Below are positions 34,860-46,075 of a stretch of 64,000 nt of DNA, one piece after another. The stretch spans positions 23,139,058 through 23,203,057 of the forward strand of contig CM047814.1 of NCBI GenBank assembly GCA_026214975.1, in the 5' to 3' direction. How positions within the stretch are numbered: the stretch's first letter is position 1; the number at the start of each line of letters is the position of its first letter. This DNA is from Gentiana macrophylla. Taxonomy: Eukaryota > Streptophyta > Magnoliopsida > Gentianales > Gentianaceae. The notes below the pieces were generated by a model, which worked only from the letters and a program-made list of their open reading frames with translations, had not been told where the DNA came from and ran no database searches. A program made the translations under genes and the position numbers.

Positions 34860-34991
34860 TAAATTGTGGATAGGCATATTACTTGCATTCACATTATACA
34901 TAATAGATAACCTCGGGAAAACCCGTCATTTCTAGAAATTCTGTCTACGCAATCGGGAATAATTCATATTTTGAGACATTAGGGAATAATT

Positions 34992-35471
34992 TCAGTAATC
35001 AAACATATCAACTGAAGCCATCAGAGGCAGCTGGCAGTTGGCAAAAGCATGATTCCAAGAAGAACCGTTGAAGAAGGCATCATAAATCGGCTCCTCCGCC
35101 GGAGGCCCCCAAAATCCTCCATCGCTACCGGCGGCGGCACTAGATATCTCTATAATCTCGTTGAGCGACTGCAATCTGTGGCTGAGCTCAGCCACCTGAG
35201 CTCTCAGAACTGAATTCTCCGCCTCAATTTTCGCATAGAGCTGTGCTGTGGCGTTCATGGCAGTAATGATTTGACTGCTCTCGTTCTTGAATCGAGCAAT
35301 TTCAGTCGTTAATTCATCCATATGCTTCTGTTTCTTCATCCGAGATCTCCTTGCTGATTCACGATTGGATATCATTCTCTTCCTTTTCTTCTGATCCATC
35401 ATTATCTGAACATCTTCTTCAGAACCTGATGATCTTGAAGATGTCCCACGAGAGGATCCTCCAGATGCCAT
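34992..35471 (-). CDS. Group S1 bZIP transcription factor (bZIP11/44-like)
   Basis: 159 codons, intact and intronless, as usual for group S bZIPs, which are nuclear DNA-binding proteins that act as homodimers or heterodimers with group C bZIPs on ACGT-core promoters and regulate sugar and amino-acid metabolism. Residues 27-47 are the basic region, with N36 and R44 giving the invariant N-x7-R (NRESARRSR). The zipper follows with heptad positions at L54, F61, I68, T75, I82, L89, L96 and L103, a long zipper typical of this group. The N-terminus is Ser/Gly-rich. The start at 35,471 is the first ATG of the frame and sits downstream of a conserved uORF (35,597-35,722). Closest Arabidopsis relatives by length and layout are bZIP11, 44 and 2; which one is not settled. 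Confidence 0.95.
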   Translation of the reverse strand: MASGGSSRGTSSRSSGSEEDVQIMMDQKKRKRMISNRESARRSRMKKQKHMDELTTEIARFKNESSQIITAMNATAQLYAKIEAENSVLRAQVAELSHRLQSLNEIIEISSAAAGSDGGFWGPPAEEPIYDAFFNGSSWNHAFANCQLPLMASVDMFDY

Positions 35472-35596
35472 ATTTTTATTTTTTTTTGGAAAAGTAAACG
35501 CAGATTTTACAAGGAGGATATATTAAAGATAATAATTTATGTAATTAAAACAAGGAAAATAATACAGATTATACTTTTATTTCCAGAAAAAAAAAA

Positions 35597-35722
35597 TCAT
35601 GCGACGTAATAAAACCAGTAAAGGAAGACAACTGAGAAGGATTGAACTAAATGGGCTCTGCTTAAGTAAGTAGAATTTATCATAAAATCAGAATCGGAGT
35701 TTTCACTGCGAGTTGCAGACAT
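35597..35722 (-). CDS. Sucrose-control (SC) upstream ORF of the bZIP gene
   Basis: 41 codons plus stop in the leader, ending 125 bases before the bZIP start. The C-terminal part HLVQSFSVVFLYWFYYVA matches the conserved peptide of uORF2 in Arabidopsis bZIP11, which in the presence of high sucrose stalls ribosomes on the leader and represses translation of the main ORF (established for this family). The N-terminal 22 residues are not conserved in this family and have no known role. The start is a good-context ATG at 35,722. It is absent from most ORF lists because it is short. Confidence 0.9.
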   Translation of the reverse strand: MSATRSENSDSDFMINSTYLSRAHLVQSFSVVFLYWFYYVA

Positions 35723-35896
35723 GAATTTCAAAGATTAAGATCAATCGGTTGAGCATTAATTAAGATTAATTTGCCAACAAAGAGCAACTTAAATGGTTCT
35801 TGAGGAGAAAAATGGAGCTGAATTTTTGCAAGAGCTTTGATAAACTCAAAGTTATCAGCACGAAATCTAATTTCGATTTTTAATGCTAATAATTAT

Positions 35897-35932
35897 TCAG
35901 AGAAAAAGGAAGAAGGAGGGGGGAGATGTCAT
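35897..35932 (-). CDS. Very short upstream ORF
   Basis: Twelve codons including stop (MTSPPSFFLFL). S1 bZIP leaders carry several uORFs, but the candidate TATA box at 35,951-35,957 would place the transcription start close to or inside this ORF, so it may not be transcribed. Confidence 0.3.
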   Translation of the reverse strand: MTSPPSFFLFL

Positions 35933-35950
35933 GAAGAGTGTAGGGGAGAC

Positions 35951-35957
35951 TTTATAG
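35951..35957 (-). promoter_or_regulatory. TATA-box candidate of the bZIP gene
   Basis: The minus strand reads CTATAAAG at this site, about 480 bases before the bZIP ATG. A start about 30 bases downstream gives a leader near 450 bases, consistent with the long leaders of S1 bZIPs. Confidence 0.5.
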
Positions 35958-35959
35958 AA

Positions 35960-36700
35960 CCAAAAAGAAAAGCTGGAGAGTCGGATTTTTTTTTTTTTTT
36001 TTAACAAATCTGAAGAAAAAAGAAATAGAATAGTCTACAAGGTACAAGCAAAAGAATCCTTAAAAAAAAAAAATAAAAAAATAAAAAAAAAAAAAGCTCC
36101 CAAAATCATTTGGACCATCCTCACCGTAGAGTTATAGGAAAAACCAATTACCCCACGTTTTTTTTTTTTTTTTTTCCTGGAAAGATTTTGTGTGAAGAGG
36201 ATTTTGAGGTGAAGTAGACGAAATAAACGATCGAACCACACACGCTTTAAAAGACAGAATGAAATTGTGTGGTGTGTGTATCTCCTCACGCTGTTTCACA
36301 CACCGCAGAGACACCACAAAGAACCACCCTTTTTTTTGCAGCACGATCAAACTTTGTGGAGTCGGTTTTTGAAAAAGAAAAAGAAAACCGATTTCCATTC
36401 TACCTGTGATTTCACAATAAAATTAACATTGTGGAAATCGGTTCTTGAACTAAAAACTGACTTTCAATAGAGCCGATTTTGAATCGACAAATATTTTTTA
36501 GGGATTGAATCGACACTTTGAAAATCAACATAGATTTAAAACCGACTTTCACAAGTCGATTATGTGAAACTACGCGGTGTGACGCATCGGTAGGTGGGGT
36601 AGTCGATTCTCATAAAAACAATGAGTTGTACCAGTTGATGAGATGAAGCGGTAGATCGGGTGGAGTGCTCCTCTCATATACCATGTTAGTTTATATAGCA
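35960..36700. other. Upstream region of the bZIP gene, no other gene seen
   Basis: Contains A/T homopolymers at 35,987-36,002, 36,061-36,094 and 36,160-36,176. Between 36,355 and 36,565 the words ACCGATTT, GTCGGTTT, AATCGAC and ACCGACTT recur in both orientations, suggesting an imperfect hairpin-forming repeat of unknown type. Confidence 0.4.
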
Positions 36701-36708
36701 TAAGAACC

Positions 36709-36856
36709 TATTGAGGATATTATTAAGGATGAATAATTATATTTTATTTTACGTTATTATTTTCCGTAAATTTACTCCTCAAGATGTGTTGTACTATATA
36801 AACATCTTGTTCTCCATTGATTTGGTAATGAGAAATATCAATTATATTTGTCAATA
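36709..36856 (+). repeat. 5' LTR (148 bp)
   Basis: Has a TATA-type promoter word ACTATATAAAC near 36,794 and differs from the 3' LTR at few positions (AAATTTACTCCTC against AACTTACTCCC). Confidence 0.9.
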
Positions 36857-36868
36857 TGGTATCGGAGC
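36857..36868 (+). other. Primer binding site, tRNA-Met type
   Basis: TGGTATCGGAGC directly abuts the LTR end ...TCAATA. Confidence 0.85.
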
Positions 36869-36930
36869 TAGGCGCGATCTCGTTTCTCATCTCGCCCATC
36901 CTCCTTCTTCTCCACCACTAAACCCTAACT

Positions 36931-36931
<1 letters not shown>

Positions 36932-36972
<41 letters not shown>
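36932..36972 (+). repeat. Poly-A tract in the element leader
   Basis: About 41 consecutive A residues between the PBS and gag; length may be affected by sequencing. Confidence 0.85.
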
Positions 36973-36974
<2 letters not shown>

Positions 36975-36979
36975 AAATA

Positions 36980-38165
36980 CCAAGCAATAGCGGAAGATTC
37001 AAATGCATCACGTAAACGTCGGCCACCACCTCTCTCGCCCAAATCCTCCTTCCTCCTTCCATCCTCTTCCCAAATTCATATCATCAAGCTAAATCGTCAA
37101 AACTTTCATCTATGGCGTGCTCAAATCCTCCCTATCTCGCTGCCAAGGCGTATTTGGCTATGTTAATGGCACGATTGCAAACCCGGCGGCCACCATGGTT
37201 AATGAAAAAGGCACCACAGTCCCTAATCCGGCCTATGATGCTTGGCTGCAACAAGACAGTCTGATTCTAAGCACCATCACCTCTTCTCTCTCTGAGGATG
37301 TTCTGATGCAAGTCTATCACGCTACCACCTCTGCTGAAATTTGGACAGCCATCGAAACATGCTTTGCTTCCCAATCCCGGGCCAAACTCATGCAAATTCG
37401 CACTCAATTGGCCTCCACACGCAAAGGTACAATGACCGTTACTCAATATTATGTCATTTGTTAAACGCTTAATCGATGAATTGGCCATGGTCGGGCATCC
37501 TTTGTCCATCGATGATATTGTTGCGTGATTTAATCGCCGGTCTTGGTCCTGAATATGAAGCCCTTGTTACCTTGCTCTCTCGCTCGTGACTCAGTATCCA
37601 TGGAAGAAGCATACTCCTTGCTCTATCGGTGAATCCCGCCTCCGTAATCATGCCCCCACTCCACCGGGCGGTTAACTCTTCTTCTCCGCCAACCCACAAA
37701 GCTAACCTTCATTCTCGGGCCTCAACACTCGGTCGTGGTCGTGGTTATGGCTCATCCGACAAAATCGTGGCGGGGTGATCGGGCTCTTCGTGGGCGTGGC
37801 TCGTGCCGTAATTCGGTCCTCCGTCACATGCCAAATATGCTCTCGCAAAGGCCATGTCGCTAATGCTTGCTACTATCGATTTGATGATGACTCGACTATT
37901 CCACCTCCCGCCAATCTCCTCGGCAACAGCCCCATATCCGCCCAAGCCTATCAAGCTCAACACCACCGCTTTCCACCGCCGCGCGTGAGTGGATTCCCGA
38001 CACCGGGCCACCCATCATATGACCAACAACTTCCGAAACCTAAACTTGCAAATCCGAGCCTTATGATGGTCCCGATCAGATCAACATCGGCGATGGCACA
38101 TGTTTGCCTATTTCCCATATTGGTTCTTCCCGCATTGGCTCTTCTTACTTACTTTCAAATATTCT
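36980..38165 (+). pseudogene. Copia gag, frameshifted
   Basis: Readable parts: KLNRQNFHLWRAQILP (37,089-37,136), then a change of frame to GVFGYVNGTIANPA and AYDAWLQQDSLILSTITSSL, SEDVLMQVYHATTSAEIWTA and SQSRAKLMQIRTQLAST (37,150-37,430). A zinc-knuckle region is present near 37,824-37,880 (CQICSRKGHVANACYYRF). Stops at 37,460 and the later frame changes prevent an intact protein. Confidence 0.82.
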
Positions 38166-38690
38166 AGTTTCCCGCCCCTTCATACTAATTTACTTTCTCA
38201 GACAAATGTTTGCTTCGAGATAATTCAATCTATTTTGAGTTTCATGATACTTATTTTCTTGTGAAGGACTACTCGGGCCACGTCCATCATAGGGGTTTCC
38301 TAAAGGATGGCCTTTACCACTTTTCCAGTCTATTCAACCGCCCCGTTGCTCGTGCTTTTCTCTCAACCCGTGAGTCTCCCCAGCTTTGGCATCAGCGGCT
38401 TGGTCACTGCTCTCACCAAGCCCTCTCCCAAGTTTTGCGTATTTTAAATATTACTGTGTCCAATAAAGCACCACCACTGTTTGTGCTTGGCGTGCCGTTT
38501 AGCTAAAAGCATCCGCATCCCCTTCCCGCTTCAATTTTACCTCTACTTGCACCTTTAGACTTGCTTTATTCTCGATGTTCGGGGTCCGTGTTTTGAACCT
38601 TCAATTTATGGTAATCGTTATTACATAAGTTTTGTGGATGATTTTTCTAAATTTATTTGGCTTTATCCCATTCGTGTGAAATCCGATGTT
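38166..38690 (+). pseudogene. Copia protease end and pre-integrase region, broken
   Basis: The ORF at 38,210-38,506 carries LLRDNSIYFEFHDTYFLVKD (D-x-T context) and LWHQRLGHCSHQALSQVL, the H/C zinc domain before integrase. The integrase core starts in another frame (YYISFVDDFSKFIWLYPI at about 38,612-38,670). Confidence 0.75.
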
Positions 38691-41115
38691 GAGACCGTTT
38701 TTCTTAATTTTTGCAACCTTGTTGAACGCCAGTTTAACCGTAAAATTAAAGCTATGCAAACCGATTGGGGTGGTGAGTTTCAACGCTCTTTCTCGCTACT
38801 TCACCACTTTAGGCATAGATCATCGTGTCTCATGTCCTCATACCCACGAGCAAATGGGGTCGCTGAGGCGTCGTCATCGCCATATTGTTGAAACCGGACT
38901 ATCTCTCCTTGCGCAATCTAATCTTCCTCTACCTTATTGGGAAGATGCATTCACCTCCGCTGTTTATGTCATTAATCGCCTTCCCACTCGCCTGCTCCGT
39001 AATAAGTCTCCTTACGAAACCCTTTTTAATCGGTCTCCTGATTACCACTTCTTTCGTGTCTTCGGTTGTGCTTGTTGGCCTTACCTTCGGCCCTATAACC
39101 ACCATAAAATGAACTTCCGGTCTAAAACTTGTATTTTCCTAGGCTACAGTCCGTCTCATCATGGCTATAAGTGCCTAGATCTTCAAACTGGCAAAGTATA
39201 TATCTCTCGCCATGTTGTCTTCGACGAGACCACTTTCCCTTACACCTCGTCTTTCTCTCCCCTCACGCCTCAGTCTATCACGGTTCCTCTTCCGACAAAT
39301 ATTGTAGCTCCTCCCTCCATTTCCGTTCCGAATATATCTGAAGCAACACCGCTGTCCCCTTCACCATCTACGGCCCTCCCTGCAGACTCTCCTACTTCTT
39401 CCACATCCACTCCCTCTTCTCATGAGTCCTCACCTACACCCACCGAGCCCTCTCCCTCGGGTCCACCTCCGCCCACTCGAACTATGGTAACTCATTCCCA
39501 AACGCATAACCTGAAACCCAAATCCCTCCACCCTGATTTTGTCCGTTATCCCTTACCAAAGGCTCTTCTCTCTTCGGCCACTCCCTCTGAACCCACCTCT
39601 TACACCGAATCCAACCAACAACGGGTTTGGCGTGATGCTATGCGTGATGAGATCAACGCGTTAGTTCAAAATGATACATGGGAACTTGTCCCTTACTCTC
39701 CTGGGATGAATGTTATTGGCAATAAGTGGGTCTACCGTATTAAACAGCATGCAGATGGTCGTATTGAGCGCTACAAGGCTCGTCTTGTGGCCAAAGGCTT
39801 TCATCAGGCTGAGGGTGTTGACTTCCACGACACCTTCAGTCCTGTGGTCAAGCCTACTACAGTTCGTCTTTTATTATCTTTGGCTACTACTAACAATTGG
39901 GTTCTTAAGCAGGTGGATATCCAAAACGCTTTTCTTCATGGTTTTTTGTCTGACAGGGTTTTTATGCAACAGCCTCAAGGTTTTCAGCATCCAGATTATC
40001 CGAATCATGTATGTCGTCTCAAACGCAGTCTTTATGGTCTTCGCCAGGCCCCTCGGGCTTGGTACTCTCGGTTCACTTCTGCCCTTACTACATACGGATT
40101 TATTGCTTCCAAAGCGGACACTTCTCTTTATATCTATCGTCATGGGTCTATCTCTATCTATGTGCTCATTTATGTTGATGATGTAATCATCACTGGTTCC
40201 TCCTCCGCCGCGGTCGATCATGTCATTCGGCATTTGGGCTCTCGGTTTCTGTCAAAGATCTTGGATCGCTCTCTTACTTTCTTGGTATTGAGGTTTTGCG
40301 CCCTCGATGGTATCTATCTTACACAACGTAAATACATTCTTCAGCTTCTCCAGCGCTCTGGCATGGACAAGGCCAAGCCTTGCGTTTCTCCTATGGCTGC
40401 TAAGTGTAAATTAACCCGGGATGATGGTCCTCCTGTTGTTGATCCGTCCCTATACCGGACCATCGTCGGTGGCCTGCAATACTTACAGTTTACTCGTCCC
40501 GACATTGCGTTCGCAGTCCACAAAGTCAAGAAATTCATGCACTCCCCAATCGAATCTCATTGGGCTGCGGTGAAACGATTCTTCGGTACCTCAAACACAC
40601 CATTTCTGAGGGTCTCTTTATTTCTAGTTCTTCCGCTTTGACTCTACATGCTTACTCCGACGCTGATTGGGCCTCTGACTCTGACGATCGACGTTCTGTA
40701 GGGGGCTACTGTGTGTTCCTAGGTACGAATCTTGTTAATTAGTTGGCGCTGCAAGCAACAGCTTATAGTGGCAAAAAGTAGCACCGAGGCTGAGTACAAA
40801 TCACTTTCCAATGCGGCCGCAGAGCTCCAATGGTTGCTACAGCTGTTACGCGAAATGCGGTGCCCTCTGTCCACTGCTCCCACTCTCTGGTGTGACAACA
40901 TTGGTGCTACCTATCTTGCAGCTAATCCTGTCTTCCATGCCCGCACCAAACACATTGAGTTGGATTTTCATCATGTTCGTGAATTGGTCGCCTCCAAGCT
41001 CATTCAAGTTGCCTTCGTCTGTTCCAAGGATCAACTCGCTGATGTGCTCACTAAGACTCTTGGCACACCTCGTTTCAATGTACTCAAGGCCAATCTCCAC
41101 GTCCTCCCTCTTCCC
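38634..41115 (+). pseudogene. Copia pol: integrase, RT and RNase H
   Basis: The integrase core uses two frames: 38,634-38,891 has QTDWGGEF, and from 38,686 a 651-codon frame continues with HIVETGLSLLAQSNLPLPYW and FFRVFGCACWPYLRP. RT covers about residues 320-560 of that frame: [43 protein letters not shown] and the active-site box YVDDVIITG at residue 496. A frame change near 40,600 leads to 40,560-40,742 (SDADWASDSDDRRSVGGY) and another near 40,735 to 40,732-41,241 (SSTEAEYKSL, HIELDFHHVRE), which are RNase H. The ORF ends before the PPT. Confidence 0.9.
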
Positions 41116-41131
41116 GTGGGATTGCGGGGCG

Positions 41132-41277
41132 TATTGAGGATATTATTAAGGATGAATAATTATATTTTATTTTACGTTATTATTTTCCGTAACTTACTCC
41201 CAAGATGTGTTGTACTATATAAACATCTTGTTCTCCATTGATTTGGTAATGAGAAATATCAATTATATTTGTCAATA
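41132..41277 (+). repeat. 3' LTR (146 bp)
   Basis: Nearly identical to 36,709-36,856. Confidence 0.9.
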
Positions 41278-41282
41278 GAACC

Positions 41283-41799
41283 ATCTACATATGCACAATT
41301 ATAGACGGTATTTGGTGATAGGAAATACATCTCTTGTGAAGGGTCTCACTCTTTTTCTCTCTCTATAGTTCTCTCACAAAACCTTCCTTGTCAGTACTAA
41401 TTTGCGCCGCCGCCCCTCTGCTGCCCCACTGAAGGTGGCTTTTGTTTGTTTGTTTCATGTCTGTGTGGTTTGTTTTCCCTCTCTAGTCTCTTGTCGTCGA
41501 TCTCCATGGTTTTCGGCTAGCGGCTTCTTTCCGTTCTTCGACGGTCTCTTTTGGTAATCGGGCTCATTTGGTTATAGATCTACTTGTCGCGGAGGTTGCG
41601 AACGATGGTTTGTCGTTCTAGGCTTGGCGGTTGTTGGTGTTTCCCTGCACAGCCGGTGGTTTTATGCTGTTTTTTCGTCTCCGACAGGTGGTGAGGCTTC
41701 TTGTCTCCTAAATGGTGGTTGCGGTTTTTGTTCTTCGTGGTTTTCTATGGAGAATTGTTGGGCCCAGATCTAGTGGCTTATTGGCGGTGTCTCCACTTC
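41283..41799. other. Unclassified repeat-like sequence
   Basis: GT-rich in places (TTTGTTTGTTTG at 41,444) and continuous with the inverted-repeat segment at 41,800. Could be the 5' part of a non-LTR or LTR element, but no protein domain is visible. Confidence 0.3.
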
Positions 41800-42057
41800 C
41801 GGTTCAAGTAGTGCTTCACCTCTTGCGTATTACTCCTTGGGGTACCTTTTTCCTCCGTCTCCCCCGGGTTCTTGTCTTGTGTTTGGTGGTTGGTACCAGA
41901 GCTCAAACCTCCGGTGATGGCTCTTGGGTGCTATTCGGGTCCAGTTGTTCACTCATTCGGGAAGGGATGTTGTTGAACTACCATCTCTCCCAAAATCTTA
42001 AGCTCATGGGGAGGTAGATAATTAATCTATTATACACTTTAACACGCCTCTCAAGTG
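41800..42057 (+). repeat. Left arm of a 4-kb-spaced inverted repeat
   Basis: The reverse complement of 45,831-46,075 matches along the full length (GTTCAAGTAGTGCTTCACC, CCGGTGATGGCTCTTGGGTG, TACACTTTAACACGCCTCTC). The plus-strand ORF at 41,712-42,017 falls in it and is not supported as a gene. Confidence 0.88.
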
Positions 42058-44413
42058 TGGGTAATCTCTCCCAACACTTGCACAATAGCAATTCTCAAAC
42101 CTACACCCCCACCCATCAAACCTACACCTACACCCATCAAACCCCAAACACTTCCACCTAGCAATTCTCTATAACCTCCACCTCATATGCTAGTTTTCTC
42201 TACACATCCCACTACCCTAAACTTATACACAAAACTTCTCCAACATTTTTGCCATCATTTTCATAAACTCTTGCATTCCTCCATTTCACCACTTCTCATT
42301 TATTCCTACACAATCTAATAGAAAGAAAAATACCCCCACAAACACTTCATCATTTTATCTACTTTTCTTCCAACACTTTCATTTCTCTACATACTCCACC
42401 ACCCTCAAACATCATCAAATATTTCACCTTTCCTTCATACGTTGAGAATCTAAATAAGAAGAAGAAAAGAAAGAGAAAAAGATTTAAGGAGGAAGAAGAA
42501 GCAATTCTTCATTTTACTATCTACTTGGGTTTGTAAATTGTTCATCTCAAAAGTATCATCATCAAGAAGTCTACATCTTGAGCCAAGAATATCATCTTTT
42601 GGGGTTTTGAAGAAGAATCTTTGAGCTTTTTGGAATTTCTTCACACTAGGGGTTTGGAATCAAATGGATTTTGGATTGGAGCTTTCATTGAAGTGCTTTG
42701 AGGTAGGGAGGTCTTCCATTGAATCCCTATTGTGTAAAATTCTTGTTATAGATGAAATATGTATTATAGACCTTATATCTTGATTATAGACTTTACACCA
42801 TGTTTTAGACCTTGGAAAATCATGTTCTAGGACTTGGTAGAATACTTAGAGCCTTTTTATGTGTAGGATGAATTACCTTGAATTGGAGCCTTAAATCTTG
42901 TTGAAATCTTTAATTCATATTTTAGAACTTATATATTATGTTTAGACATGTTTTAGGAAAGTTTTGGATGTGTTTTGAGTGATGCATGTGTGAGATTTCC
43001 CTGAGAAATGACCTTAGAAAAGTTGTAGATTTTTGGCTGTTCAGGGTGCTCAGGCGTATGCTTGGAGGAGACAAGCACACGTTTGTTCTGAGCAAAGAGT
43101 TTGTAAAAAATTACTGGGAGCTCAAGAGCATGCCTGTGTAAGGCAAGTACACTCCTGGCTGAAAGGAGAAAACTCAAGCGCATGCCTCGCCGAGCACAAG
43201 CGAACTCCTATACCCTGCTTTGTGTGAAACATGTATTTTGACCCTTTTGAGCATGTTTTAGTGTAGATACCTTTTATGGATTGTTGTAGAGTTAAATGTG
43301 AGTGTTCTAGTGGCTTTGGCTCCGCACCGTAACTTACGGGAGCATTGGAACACGAAACGTTTGTCCTTACGAGGTGTTGTTTTGGAAATGGCAACATCGT
43401 ACTTGTTATATGATGGAGTTAGGGGTTCGGTTTCTAGTGGATTGGCTCAGCACCTTATGGAGACCCTCTGCGGGGAGAAACTCGGGATCATTGGAAACCT
43501 TATACCTTTGCCTCGTGGGTATTGGATTAGAATCCGGTATTGCTGTGACACGTGCTAGGTAGCGTAACATAGAGTTGTCTAAGGTCTAGTAGTCCATAAA
43601 AGCCATTTTATGTGCAATGAACAATGTGGTTAGTTTAACCGCTTAAATACGTACTTGAGAGTCTAAAAGATAAAGCATACTAGCCCTTGGTGAGGCACGT
43701 TTTATTTTCGCAACCGGGAGTCGGACTCCACTTGATCCGGGATCATGCCATATGAGGGGTTGAATATATCGTGGTGCATTCTCACCATGCAAAGCGCCCT
43801 TGGACTTTTATGCAACACATAACCTTGTATTGTTGAGTTTTACTAGCCGGGCTAGTAGAGGGAAGTGATATGTTGAACATACGTGGCTCGTTTGTTACAT
43901 TCGCGTTGTTGATATCTCATGTTGTGATCTTGTTGAATCTATCTGTTTGATGTTGTTGGATTCAATGCTTCTACTCCCTACTAAGTACGTTTGTACTTAC
44001 CCCCTCGTTATATTGTTCCCACCCCGAGAATGTGTTGCAGGTATTTTCTTGCGAGTGCTTCGAGGAATGATCTCAGGATGCTTTGGAAGTGCTTTCTTGA
44101 AGTTGTTATCCTTTCAATTATGTAGTAGTTTGAGATATCTCGTTTTAAGAGACTGTTGAATCTTGTAGAAAGTTGAACTTGTGGAATATCGTTGAACTCT
44201 CGGACTTTAAATGTTGTGAAGGACTCGACATTTGGTTTTCCTATCTACCCCTAGCTTTTTATGTTTTTTTCCGAGTCGTTTTAATTTCCGCAATTATACT
44301 CTGATGACGTATATGTAAAGATTACGTATATAATTTGATATAAATTTAAGTTATATACGTGCCAGACGTTCTTTTCCGGATAAGGACTCGGTGTCTGGAA
44401 ACGGGGCGTCACA
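42058..44413 (+). repeat. 5' LTR of a Ty3/gypsy element (start uncertain)
   Basis: The right edge is fixed by GGCGTCACA at 44,413 followed by a PBS, and 43,790-44,413 is repeated at 46,076-46,710. The left edge is unknown; TGTGGGTAAT near 42,056 is a candidate. LTRs of over 2 kb occur in Tekay/Del chromoviruses. Confidence 0.6.
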
Positions 44414-44415
44414 AT

Positions 44416-44427
44416 TGGTATCAGAGC
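44416..44427 (+). other. Primer binding site, tRNA-Met
   Basis: TGGTATCAGAGC, the standard plant tRNA-Met site. Confidence 0.9.
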
Positions 44428-45830
44428 GTAGTTTCTCTTCCTTCTTAGCTAGATGAACTTGTTAATGATAAGTTTATCTTTTAAGATCTCTAGCTAATCT
44501 ATCCTCTCCATCAAGAGTTTAAGGAACACGTGCAAATCCAGGTGAAGCCGGATCTTTGAGGGAACCTCGGAGGAATATTGATGCTTCAGTATCGTGACAA
44601 GTTGATCAGAATCATAGTTCGCTCATTAGGTCAGAATAGTGTATAGAGACAGGAAATGCAAAGTACCAAGGCAATGGCCTGAACAGTTCTAGTGACTATC
44701 ATGATTGGAAATAGTTTATGAGTCTTTTTATTGGAGTAATTTCCTTCGGTTAGACGAGCGGAGAAATTTAGTCAATTTCCGAATCCCCAACAAGGAGAAA
44801 GGATTAAGGAATATCAGCAGCTGCCACCCTCGGGAAAGATTTAAACCCGAGGCCTTGCTAAATTTTTTCTTTTGGATGCCAAGGCATACGAAGACGAGGA
44901 GACAATAGTTACTGATAAAAGAGTTTGAGTGGGAATTTTAGCAGTGTCAGCCTTGTTCAAAATGGTTGATTCTAACACCTTTGTCTCTAGTAAGAGAATG
45001 GAACAATTAAGGATACCCTTTGGTAAACTAAGTAAGCCGTTATCAGTTGCTACACCATTGGGGAAAATCAGTTAAGTTCGATAAAATGATACCTCAGTGA
45101 TCAGTTCAAGATAGGAAAGTTCAAGAGCCAGTTCGATCTTATAGTGCTAGATCTTGCAAACTTTTGTGTAATCTTTGGAATAGATTTGCTATCTCAACAA
45201 GATGTTCTTTTAAGATTGTAATACCAAGAAAGTAATCTTTAACCCCTGGGTAGGACGTCAATCTCTTTTCAGGAAAATGTTCACAAGTCGGATAGGAAAT
45301 GATATCATATCATTCCAGCAATTTGAGCCACGGGCAGTTCAAAAGGGTTGCGAAGGATATCTTCTTTGCTCTCGGTTGAGAAAAAGTAGTAATTTGAGTT
45401 GAAAGATGTGCCCATACTGTGTGTGAGTACCCGGTGTGTTTCGGATGAGTTACCAGGTAACCTCAGATAGAGTTGTTGAGTTTGAGATCAAGCTTGTTTT
45501 AGAGTCGAACCAAAGGCCAAGTCACCTACCGAATGGCCCCAACAGAGTTGAAATTTTTGAAGGAGTAGTAGAAGAATATGCATACAACCAAGTACATCAC
45601 CATGAGGATCTCCAGTGTTGTTGTGAAGAAGGATGGAAGTACGAGGATATGTATCGGCTTTCGAGGGTTGTACCACCTCACAGTTAAGAATAAGCATCTT
45701 TTACCGAGGATTGATGACCTCTATAAGGAGCTTCAGGGGAAGAAGGTGTTTTCGAAGATAGATATGCATTCGGGTTATCATCAGATGAAGATCAAGAAGA
45801 GGACATTCCAACGACGGCCTTTGGTATGAG
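44428..45830 (+). pseudogene. Remnant gag-protease-RT of a chromovirus-like gypsy element
   Basis: Gag is not readable. The protease tail is visible near 45,131-45,195 (LIVLDLANFCVIFGIDLLS in one frame). The RT N-terminal half at 45,578-45,829 reads VVVKKDGSTRICIGFRGLY, TVKNKHLLPRIDDLYKELQG and FSKIDMHSGYHQMKIKK, the gypsy RT motifs before the YxDD box. The sequence is cut at 45,830, so YxDD, RNase H and integrase are missing. Confidence 0.78.
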
Positions 45831-46075
45831 AGGCGTGTTAAAGTGTATAATAGATTTATCTACCTCCACATGAGCTTAAGCTTTTGGGAGAGATGGTAGT
45901 TCAACAACATCCCCTCCCGAATGAGTGAAAAACTGGACCCGAATAGCACCCAAGAGCCATCACCGGAGGTTTGAGCTCTGTACCAACCACCAAACACAAG
46001 ACAAGAAGACCCGGGAGACGGAGGAAAAGGTAGCCCAAGGAGTAATACGCAAGAGGTGAAGCACTACTTGAACCG
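45831..46075 (-). repeat. Right arm of the inverted repeat, replacing gypsy pol
   Basis: Inverted copy of 41,800-42,057. It joins RT codons on its left to mid-LTR sequence on its right. Confidence 0.88.

Larger units (their letters stand above)
36709..41277 (+). mobile_element. Ty1/copia element with non-canonical TA...TA LTR ends
   Basis: LTRs at 36,709-36,856 and 41,132-41,277 both begin TATTGAGGAT and end TTTGTCAATA. The flanking duplication is GAACC (36,704-36,708 and 41,278-41,282). The PBS follows the 5' LTR with no gap and a purine-rich stretch precedes the 3' LTR. About 4.57 kb with very short LTRs (148 and 146 bp, nearly identical), as in Ale/Retrofit-type copia. Gag-pol is complete in domain content but interrupted by frameshifts. 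Confidence 0.9.

Noticed and set aside
41712..42017. 101-codon plus-strand ORF
   Set aside because: Lies over the inverted repeat arm; its copy at 45,831-46,075 has no such frame.
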